From an uncultured Sutterella sp. (GTDB taxonomy: Bacteria; Pseudomonadota; Gammaproteobacteria; Burkholderiales; Burkholderiaceae_F): 13,267 bases of DNA. The notes under the pieces were generated by a model. The model was given only the letters and a program-made list of their open reading frames with translations. It was not told the origin of the DNA and did no database searches. Where the stretch lies: contig CAJKCQ010000058.1 of the NCBI GenBank assembly GCA_905198475.1, positions 1 to 13,267 of the forward strand. The letters are read 5' to 3'. Each line of letters opens with the position of its first letter. Position 1 is the stretch's first letter. A program made the translations under genes and the position numbers. Below, in pieces: positions 1-5,792 of the stretch.

Positions 1-328
1 TAGGCCGGCTCAGATATTTACATTTGAGCTAGGCCTGGTTGATGCGTTCGCCCTGGAACATACTCGGATGCTCGTTGATTATTACTCCCGACACTTCAAT
101 CGTTCATGTCGCATCAGCATTCAACATCCCCGTCGTCGTCGAAACAACGGCAGGGAATACTACAATTACACGATGTTGGAGACTTTGGCCTCTCTTTTCG
201 AAACAAAAGAAATCATCATCAGTCCTGAAACATTAAAACGATCAACCCCCATATCTCGGATATCAAACCACACAATCATAAATTCAATCGAAAGCATTCT
301 CACCAAACTCTCTACATTGGATCGTTGA
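1..328 (+). pseudogene. C-terminal part of a GT9 heptosyltransferase-like gene, frame disturbed by two indels
   Basis: Remnant or sequencing-damaged end of a glycosyltransferase family 9 (heptosyltransferase-like) gene; the 5' part lies outside the window. The frame beginning at base 2 stays open to the TGA at 326-328. It reads like family 9 at both ends (IFTFEL...DAFAL near the start, NNGREYYNYTM and IIISPETL near the end). The conserved core ITPDTSIVHVASAFNIPVV is in the next frame (about 78-140). One extra base near 71-80 and one missing A in the A-run at 142-144 explain both switches: restoring them gives MLVIITPDTS and PVVVENNGREYY. As it stands, the predicted protein has a scrambled sugar-nucleotide-binding segment. 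The stretch is visibly AT-richer than the rest of the window, as is common for LPS loci acquired by transfer. It ends one base before the next gene, suggesting an operon. Either a young pseudogene or two read errors; I cannot tell which. Confidence 0.75.
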
Positions 329-329
329 T

Positions 330-1265
330 ATGCCTAATGTCTTGTGTCGTCTCCCAAACCACGTCGGCGACTGCTGCATGGCGCTTCCCGGTCTTCGTCT
401 GCTCGAGGCGAGCGGCGTCACGCCCGTTCTGACGGGCAAGCGCTGGGCTGAAGATCTGCTCGCCGGCACGGGCTGGCAGTTCGAGCCGATCGAAGGCCAC
501 GTGACGGAGGATCTCTCCCGCATCCGCAACATCGCCAACCGCTTCGGCGGCCACCCCCGCGGACTGCTCTTCCCGAACTCCTTCAGCTCGGCGCTTCTCT
601 ATGCCGTGGGCGGCATCAAGAGCGCGGGGTACCCGACGGACTGGCGGCGGTTCCTGCTCGAAAAGTCCGTCCCCGAACCCGGGAAAATGCACGAGGTGGA
701 GCGCTTCTTCACCCTTGCGCACGGAGCTCTCGAAGCCTGGGGCGTCAAGCCCGCCTGGGACAAGGTCCCGCCCTCGCTCGGCCTCACGCCCTTGAAGCGC
801 CATGAAGCCGCCGCCCGCAACCTCATGGCCGAATACGGCATCCCGCAGAACTTCGCGCTGCTCGCCCCCGTCGCCAGAGGCCTTCACCACGGCAAGAAGA
901 AGCACTGGGAGCACTTCAATGCGCTCTGCGCGCCCTTGCGCGCCATGGGCGTCGAACCGGTGGTCTTCCCGGCCGTGCGGGAGGTCGAGGAGGTGAAGGC
1001 GGCGTGCCCCGACGCCAAGATCTGCCCGCCCACGACGCTCGGAACTCTGGCGGCGCTCGCGAAGCGCGCCCGCGTCGTCGTTGCGAACGACTCCGGCATG
1101 AGCCATGTGGCGGCGGCGGTCGGCGCCAATCAGATCACGCTGATCGGCGTCACGGACCCCACCCGCACGAGCCCCTGGAACCCCCGGGCGGTCGTGCTCG
1201 GGCGCGAGGGCGCCTGGCCGACGGTGGATGAAGTCCTCGCCGCCCTGAAGAAAATCATCGGCTGA
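330..1265 (+). CDS. Glycosyltransferase family 9 protein (ADP-heptose:LPS heptosyltransferase-like)
   Basis: A 311-residue GT-B fold glycosyltransferase that probably transfers heptose or a related sugar from a nucleotide donor to the LPS inner core on the cytoplasmic side of the inner membrane. Visible family 9 marks are the N-terminal PNHVGDCCMALPGLRLL (residues 9-25), with Asp14 where the family has its catalytic Asp, the LLFPNSFSSALL segment (79-90), which matches the WaaF-type LPNSFKSAL, and NDSGMSHVAAAVG (253-265), the donor-binding motif containing Asp254 and His259. TDPTRTSPW (275-283) follows, like the tail of WaaC/WaaF. It is slightly shorter than the usual 320-350 residues. The ATG lies one base after the stop of the broken upstream family 9 gene and has only a weak ribosome site, so translation may be coupled. 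Acceptor and sugar cannot be told from sequence. It faces recN convergently, with 33 bases between the stops. Confidence 0.88.
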   Translation: MPNVLCRLPNHVGDCCMALPGLRLLEASGVTPVLTGKRWAEDLLAGTGWQFEPIEGHVTEDLSRIRNIANRFGGHPRGLLFPNSFSSALLYAVGGIKSAGYPTDWRRFLLEKSVPEPGKMHEVERFFTLAHGALEAWGVKPAWDKVPPSLGLTPLKRHEAAARNLMAEYGIPQNFALLAPVARGLHHGKKKHWEHFNALCAPLRAMGVEPVVFPAVREVEEVKAACPDAKICPPTTLGTLAALAKRARVVVANDSGMSHVAAAVGANQITLIGVTDPTRTSPWNPRAVVLGREGAWPTVDEVLAALKKIIG

Positions 1266-1289
1266 CGAAGACGCCGGATGAATCGCGCG

Positions 1290-1312
1290 CGAACGGCGCT
1301 ACGCGCCGTTCG
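1290..1312. terminator. Perfect inverted repeat at the convergent ends of the GT9 gene and recN
   Basis: CGAACGGCGC and GCGCCGTTCG form a perfect 10-base stem around a TAC loop. It overlaps the last codons and TAG of recN (minus strand) and lies 24 bases after the stop of the plus-strand glycosyltransferase gene. Neither side has a U-run, so it is not a textbook Rho-independent terminator; it may act as a bidirectional transcript-end or mRNA-protecting hairpin. Confidence 0.4.
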
Positions 1313-2957
1313 ACTTCACCATCTCCTCGGCGAGGACCTTCGTCTTCTGCGTGATGAGGAGGCCGCCCAACATGCGCGCGATTTCATCGACCCGCGCCTG
1401 ACCGAAGAGCTCCTTGAGGTAGCTCACGGTCTCGATGCCGTCGGAAACCTTCTCGACCTTGAGGTGATGGTCGCCGCAGGCGGCGACCTGCGGGAGGTGC
1501 GTGACGCAGAGCACCTGGCGCGTTTCGCCGAGCTGCTTCATCATGCGGCCCACCACTTCGCCCGTGGCGCCGCCCACGCCGCTGTCCACCTCGTCGAAGA
1601 TGAGCGTGGGGACGGTGGTGTTCCGCGAGGTGAGCGTGAAGACCGCCAGGCCGATGCGGCTCAGCTCACCCCCAGAGGCCACCTTTGCGAGCGGACTCAC
1701 CTCGACGCCGGGATGACCCGCCATCAGGAATTCACACTTTTCGGCCCCCGACTCCGAGGGAGGGCAGGGATTGAGCGCGATCTCAAAGCGCCCGCCCCTC
1801 ATCGAGAGCTTCTGCATTTCTTCGGTGACGGCGCGGGCGAGCTTCTCCGCCGCGGCGCGGCGCAGCTTCGTGAGCTCCGCCGCTGCGGCGTCGTAGGTGC
1901 GCCTCGCCGCCGCTTCGTCTTCCTTGAGCTGATCGAGGTTCTCCTCATCCTGCAGCTCGGCGAGCCGCTTCCTGCTCTCGGCCTGAAGTTCGTGCAGAAG
2001 TTCGGGTTCGGTGCGGTACTTCCGCGCCGTCGTGAAGTAGCGCGAGACGCGCCGGTCCACTTTCTCAAACCGCGCGCCGTCCGTGTCGGTGCGGTCGAGG
2101 ATGTTCTCAAGGTCCCCTGCGGCGTCGTCAATCAACTCCGCCGCGCTCGTGAGCGTCTCGCTCACGTTGCGCAGACGCTCGTCATACTCCGCGAGCTCCT
2201 CAACCTTCATCTGCGCCTTCGTCACCAGGTCGCCCGCGGCGTTCTCGCCCTGCGTCAGCCACTCGATGCATTCGGAGAGCCCTTCTGAAATGGAAACGCC
2301 ATGCGCGAGGCGCGTGTGCTCGAGGTTGAGCGCCTCCCATTCGCCTTTTTTGGGTGAGAGGGCGTCGAGATCTTCGAGCACCCAGGAGAGCTGCTCGATC
2401 TTCGCCGCGCGCACTTCCGAGCTCGAGGTCGCCTCGGCGAGGCGCTTCGCCCGGGCGCTCCATTCGGCATGGGCTGCCTTCACGCGCTCGAGCGCCGCGC
2501 CGTCTTCTGCGTAGGCGTCGAGGAGCTTGAGCTGACACGCGGATTTGAGGAGCAGCTGATGCGCGTGCTGTCCCTGGATGTCCACGAGGTTGTCGCCCAA
2601 CTCCCTCAGCTGCGAGAGCGTCACCGTAATGCCGTTGATCCACGCGCGCGAGCGCCCGCTGCGGTCGATGCTGCGGCGCACGAGCACGTTCTCCATGCCC
2701 TCTTCGAGCAGGTCGTTTTCGACGAGCCAGCGCTTCGCGGCCTCCGTCACCGCAAACTCGGCGATGATGTTCGCGCGCTCGGCGCCCTTGCGCACGAGCT
2801 CGGAATCCCCCCTCGCGCCGCGGATGAGCTCGATCGCGTCGATCAGGATGGACTTGCCAGCGCCCGTCTCGCCCGTGAGCACCGTGAAGCCCGAAGAAAG
2901 ATCGAGCGAGAGCTGGTCGACGATGACGAAGTCCTTGAGGTTCAGGGTCGTGAGCAT
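1299..2957 (-). CDS. recN: DNA repair protein RecN
   Basis: SMC-like ATPase that acts early in recombinational repair of double-strand breaks. The 552 residues match the usual length (about 553 in E. coli). Visible parts: the Walker A motif GETGAGKS (29-36), a Q-loop region DIQGQHAHQLLL (126-137), a long charged coiled-coil middle (about 150-385), the ABC signature VASGGELSR (426-434), the Walker B TLIFDEVDSG (451-460) and THLPQVAACGDHH (486-498). The ATG follows a GAGGAG ribosome site 10 bases upstream. That site lies in a small hairpin, CGCTC-loop-GAGCG, at 2966-2979. It is 90 bases downstream of nadK in the same direction, with a second imperfect hairpin at 2981-3002 in the gap. I see no clear LexA box in that gap, so it probably depends on upstream promoters. 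Confidence 0.97.
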   Translation of the reverse strand: MLTTLNLKDFVIVDQLSLDLSSGFTVLTGETGAGKSILIDAIELIRGARGDSELVRKGAERANIIAEFAVTEAAKRWLVENDLLEEGMENVLVRRSIDRSGRSRAWINGITVTLSQLRELGDNLVDIQGQHAHQLLLKSACQLKLLDAYAEDGAALERVKAAHAEWSARAKRLAEATSSSEVRAAKIEQLSWVLEDLDALSPKKGEWEALNLEHTRLAHGVSISEGLSECIEWLTQGENAAGDLVTKAQMKVEELAEYDERLRNVSETLTSAAELIDDAAGDLENILDRTDTDGARFEKVDRRVSRYFTTARKYRTEPELLHELQAESRKRLAELQDEENLDQLKEDEAAARRTYDAAAAELTKLRRAAAEKLARAVTEEMQKLSMRGGRFEIALNPCPPSESGAEKCEFLMAGHPGVEVSPLAKVASGGELSRIGLAVFTLTSRNTTVPTLIFDEVDSGVGGATGEVVGRMMKQLGETRQVLCVTHLPQVAACGDHHLKVEKVSDGIETVSYLKELFGQARVDEIARMLGGLLITQKTKVLAEEMVKSNGA

Positions 2958-3047
2958 GAGGGAAGCGCTCCTCGGAGCGGCGTCCTCCCGGCCGGAGGGA
3001 CGCCCGTCGAAGGGTTGGTGGGGAATGAAGGCAGCGCCGCCGGCCGC

Positions 3048-3947
3048 CTATTCAGGCTTCTCCGGGTGCGGCGCGCGGCGCACGCTCGCCGGGGAGAAGT
3101 TCCACTTGAGCTTGCGGCGCAGGAGCTCGAAGTAGTCGTAGTTGAGCGGGTGGAGGAGCTCGATCGTGCGCTCGGAGCGCTCGATCCGAAGAACGTCGCC
3201 CGGCACCACGTCGCAGAAGTCCTGCATGTCGAAGTACGCGACCGCGTCGCGGGCGCTCACAAGCTCGATCTCGACGCGCAGATTGGCGGGGATCACGATC
3301 GGGCGGTTCGAAAGCGTATGCGGCGCGACGGGAACGAGCTGCACGGCATCCAGGGTCGGATAGAGGATCGGGCCGCCGGCGGCCAGCGCATAGGCCGTGG
3401 AGCCCGTCGCCGTCGAGCAGATGATGCCGTCGGCGGACTGAGCGCTCATCTGCCTGCCGTCCACGTAGATGATGAAGTCCACCATGCCGCCCGCGCGGCC
3501 GTGGCTGAAGCCGATGTCGTTGACGGCGAGTCCGTGGAAGATCGGCTCGTCGTGACGCAGCACCGTGCCCTCAAGAAGGTGCTGCCGGCCCGACGAGCAT
3601 TCGCCGCGCAGCATCGCCGGCAACGTCGTCTCCATGTCTTCGAGCACGACGTCGGTGATGAAGCCGAGCCGCCCGGCGTTGACGCCGATGATGGGCTTCT
3701 CCCAGGCGGAGATGTCGCGGGCGACGCCGAGAATCGTGCCGTCGCCGCCCAACACGACGGCGACGTCACAGAGCTCACCCAACTTCATGCGGGGGTAGCC
3801 CTTGACGGCGCGCCGGCCGGCGAGCGACGCCGCCGCGCGCTCCTCAAGGAGCACTTCGTAGCCGAGGCTCTCGAGGAGCTTCAGAAGGTGCTCGAGCAGA
3901 ACGCAGAGACTTTCATTGGGCTTGACGAATACGCCGATTCTCTTCAT
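3048..3947 (-). CDS. nadK: NAD kinase
   Basis: ATP-dependent phosphorylation of NAD to NADP in the cytosol. The 299 residues are typical of proteobacterial enzymes. Visible marks: GGDGT (67-71), containing the catalytic Asp69; VNAGRLGFITD (89-99); the ND pair at 143-144 in the NAD-binding loop, where most relatives read ND-VV and this one reads NDIGFSHG; SADGIICSTATGSTAY (171-186); AGGPILYPTLDA (190-201); and APHTLSNRPIV (208-218). The ATG has an AGGA ribosome site 8 bases upstream. It starts 19 bases after the glycosyltransferase stop and lies before recN. In many betaproteobacteria nadK and recN are neighbours with hrcA upstream; here a glycosyltransferase and fabI take that place. Confidence 0.97.
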   Translation of the reverse strand: MKRIGVFVKPNESLCVLLEHLLKLLESLGYEVLLEERAAASLAGRRAVKGYPRMKLGELCDVAVVLGGDGTILGVARDISAWEKPIIGVNAGRLGFITDVVLEDMETTLPAMLRGECSSGRQHLLEGTVLRHDEPIFHGLAVNDIGFSHGRAGGMVDFIIYVDGRQMSAQSADGIICSTATGSTAYALAAGGPILYPTLDAVQLVPVAPHTLSNRPIVIPANLRVEIELVSARDAVAYFDMQDFCDVVPGDVLRIERSERTIELLHPLNYDYFELLRRKLKWNFSPASVRRAPHPEKPE

Positions 3948-3966
3948 GACGGGGTCCTGTGCGGCG

Positions 3967-4728
3967 TCAGAGCTCGCCGGAATAATGCTTGAGGAAGTAG
4001 TACTTCACGTACTTCATCATCGTATAGACGGAATTGTTGATCGAGAAGACGAATCCCGCCTTGCCGTCGAGGAATCCCCGGTTGATGAAGTAGATCTTGA
4101 TGAAGGACCAGATCGGACGGAGCATCACGTCCCGCCAGAACACGACGTTCCGACCTTCCGACAGGTACTTCTCGGCGGAGAGTTCGCTGTAGGTGTTGAT
4201 CTTGTTCATGTACTGCCGCCAGGTCCGGTACGGGTAGTGGATCATCCCGTCGCCCCGAATTTTTTCCGCCGGGCAATCGCAGCAAACCGCTTCGTGCACC
4301 TGTCCGACGACGCGCACGCGGGCCTTGGGAACGAGCCGGCAGACCCAGTCGGGGCGCATCGTGCCGTGTTCGGCGCGGATGTGCTTGAAGCGGTTGTGCC
4401 GCTGCACCCAGTAGGCCTTGTCTTCGCCCGCGGCGCATTCAAGGAGCTTCTTTGCGAGGTCGGGCGTCACGCGCTCGTCGGCGTCGATGAGATACACCCA
4501 GTGCTGAGCCGCCTGTGCAATGCCGAAGTTCTTCTGCGCCGCCCAGTCGCCGTTGAGCGCCCTGTGAAAGACCCTGGCACCATGCGACTCGGCGATCTCG
4601 ACGGTGCGGTCCGTGCTGCCGTCGTCCACCACGATCAATTCGTCGGCGAAGGCGCAGCTCCTGAGGCAGGCGTCAATGTTGATCTCCTCATTGCGCGTGA
4701 GCAGAACAACAGATATTCCCTTTGTCAT
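3967..4728 (-). CDS. Family 2 glycosyltransferase, WaaE/KdtX-like (LPS core)
   Basis: A 253-residue inverting GT-A glycosyltransferase resembling the WaaE/KdtX beta-1,4-glucosyltransferase group, which adds a hexose to the LPS inner core. Visible: N-terminal ISVVLLTRNEEINI (5-18), VVDDGSTDRT (33-42) for donor binding, the metal-binding-type DADERVTPD (82-90), WVCRLVPKA (128-136) and GQVHEAV (142-148), whose His-Glu pair is typical of the family's catalytic region. The C-terminus (about 195-250) is aromatic and basic (FWRDVMLRPIWSFIKIYF), suggesting contact with the membrane surface. I chose the ATG at 4728 rather than one 18 bases upstream: AGGGGA lies 6 bases before it, and the upstream ATG sits inside that ribosome-site region. 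It lies between fabI (85 bases upstream) and nadK (19 bases downstream). The exact sugar is inference. Confidence 0.88.
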   Translation of the reverse strand: MTKGISVVLLTRNEEINIDACLRSCAFADELIVVDDGSTDRTVEIAESHGARVFHRALNGDWAAQKNFGIAQAAQHWVYLIDADERVTPDLAKKLLECAAGEDKAYWVQRHNRFKHIRAEHGTMRPDWVCRLVPKARVRVVGQVHEAVCCDCPAEKIRGDGMIHYPYRTWRQYMNKINTYSELSAEKYLSEGRNVVFWRDVMLRPIWSFIKIYFINRGFLDGKAGFVFSINNSVYTMMKYVKYYFLKHYSGEL

Positions 4729-4756
4729 GGTGCGTCCCCTATGCATGAGAAAGGCC

Positions 4757-4815
4757 CCAGAACGCGCAGCTCCGGAGCCTCTTCTGGACGTTCAGAACCG
4801 ATCGGGAGTCCGATC
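4757..4815 (-). other. Two hairpins between fabI and the glycosyltransferase gene
   Basis: On the minus strand, GATCGG-ACTC-CCGATC (4800-4815) forms a 6-base stem over the end of the fabI stop codon. Next, CCAGAA...TTCTGG (4757-4787) forms an outer stem with an inner GCTC/GAGC pairing. A short CCTTTCTC follows. It could act as a partial terminator or processing site lowering expression of the downstream genes. The U-run is poor, so full termination is doubtful. Confidence 0.4.
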
Positions 4816-5608
4816 AGAGCCCTTCCTCATCCACCGCGACGCCGACGGCATGGAAGCCCGCATCGACGTAGACGATGTCGCCCGTGATGCCGCTCGCGAG
4901 GTCCGAGAGGAGGAAGGCCGCGGTATTGCCGACTTCCTGAATCGTCACCGTGCGCCCGAGGGGAGCGGTCTTCTCCATGATGTGGAGCAGCTTGCTGAAG
5001 TCCTTGATGCCCGAAGCGGCGAGCGTCTTGATGGGGCCCGCGGAAATGGCGTTCGCGCGGATCCCTTCGCGGCCGAGGCTCGCGGCGAGGTAGCGGGTGG
5101 AGGATTCAAGCGCGGCCTTGGCGAGACCCATCGTGTTGTAGTTGGGAACGACGCGCTCGCCGCCGAGATAGGTGAGCGTGAGGGCCGAAGCGGGGCGCCC
5201 CTTCATGAGCGGCAGGAACGCCTTGCAGAGCGCGGGATACGAGTAGGCGGAGATGTCGAGCGCCGTCTTGAAGGCGTCGCGGGAGAGGCCCTCGAGGAAG
5301 TCGCCGGCGATCGCCTCGCGGGGCGCGAAGCCGATTGAGTGAACGAGACCGTCGAGCGCGCCCCACTTTTCTTCAATCGTCTTCACGGCGGCGGCGATCT
5401 GATCATCCTGCGTGACGTCGAGCGGCATCACGATGTCGCTGCCGAATTCGGCCGCAAAGCCCGTGAGGCGCTCGCGGAAGCGTGTGTCGGAATAGGAGAA
5501 GGCGAGCTCGGCGCCCTCGCGGCGGCAGGCCTGGGCGATGCCGTAGGCGATGGAGCGGTTGGAGATCATGCCCGTGATCAGAATCTTCTTGCCGGAGAGG
5601 AATCCCAT
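4814..5608 (-). CDS. fabI: Enoyl-[acyl-carrier-protein] reductase [NADH]
   Basis: Catalyses the last step of each round of type II fatty acid elongation, reducing trans-2-enoyl-ACP with NADH in the cytosol. The 264 residues align nearly end to end with E. coli FabI: MGFLSGKKILITG at the start, SIAYGIAQA (19-27), HSIGFAP (90-96), TYLGGER (146-152), then Tyr157 and Lys164 of the Tyr-X6-Lys catalytic pair in NYNTMGLAKA, and ISAGPIKTLAASGIKDF. The residues corresponding to E. coli Gly93, Met159 and Phe203, linked to triclosan binding and resistance, are unchanged, so a triclosan-sensitive type is expected. A short AGAGA lies 7 bases before the ATG. It is the first gene of the minus-strand group continuing into the glycosyltransferase, nadK and recN. 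Confidence 0.98.
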   Translation of the reverse strand: MGFLSGKKILITGMISNRSIAYGIAQACRREGAELAFSYSDTRFRERLTGFAAEFGSDIVMPLDVTQDDQIAAAVKTIEEKWGALDGLVHSIGFAPREAIAGDFLEGLSRDAFKTALDISAYSYPALCKAFLPLMKGRPASALTLTYLGGERVVPNYNTMGLAKAALESSTRYLAASLGREGIRANAISAGPIKTLAASGIKDFSKLLHIMEKTAPLGRTVTIQEVGNTAAFLLSDLASGITGDIVYVDAGFHAVGVAVDEEGL

Positions 5609-5665
5609 GCTGGTTCTCTGTTGTTTAAGCGTAATGGGGGTCGAAGAGGACTGCGGCGCCCCCGG

Positions 5666-5696
5666 AAAATCATTCGGGGAGCACGCGGGGCTCCCC
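5666..5696 (-). terminator. Candidate terminator after the mltD-type gene
   Basis: On the minus strand GGGGAGC-(7-base loop)-GCTCCCC forms a perfect 7-base stem (5676-5696). A TTTT run follows, but only after a 6-base gap (5666-5669). It lies about 100 bases past the lytic transglycosylase stop and 67 bases before fabI. An AT-rich patch (5703-5715) lies just upstream of it. The 184-base gap 5609-5792 shows no convincing -35/-10 pair; fabI must be transcribed from here or by readthrough. Confidence 0.45.
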
Positions 5697-5792
5697 AGTC
5701 CAAAAGATTATTTTAGGGGGAAGCACCGGCAGACCGCTAGAAGATGATGCGTGGTTGCGGGAGCGCCCTGAAGCCGGCGAAGCGTGAGGCGC

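Noticed and set aside
1278..2288. A 336-codon plus-strand open frame opposite recN.
   Set aside because: It is the His/Arg/Leu-rich antisense of RecN codons, without a ribosome site or domain.
2469..3992. A 507-codon plus-strand open frame spanning recN and nadK.
   Set aside because: It crosses two well-supported minus-strand genes and the gap between them, and shows no family motif.
3916..4887. A 323-codon plus-strand open frame opposite the family 2 glycosyltransferase gene.
   Set aside because: The minus-strand gene has clear GT2 motifs; this one has none and ends in low-complexity Arg/Pro.
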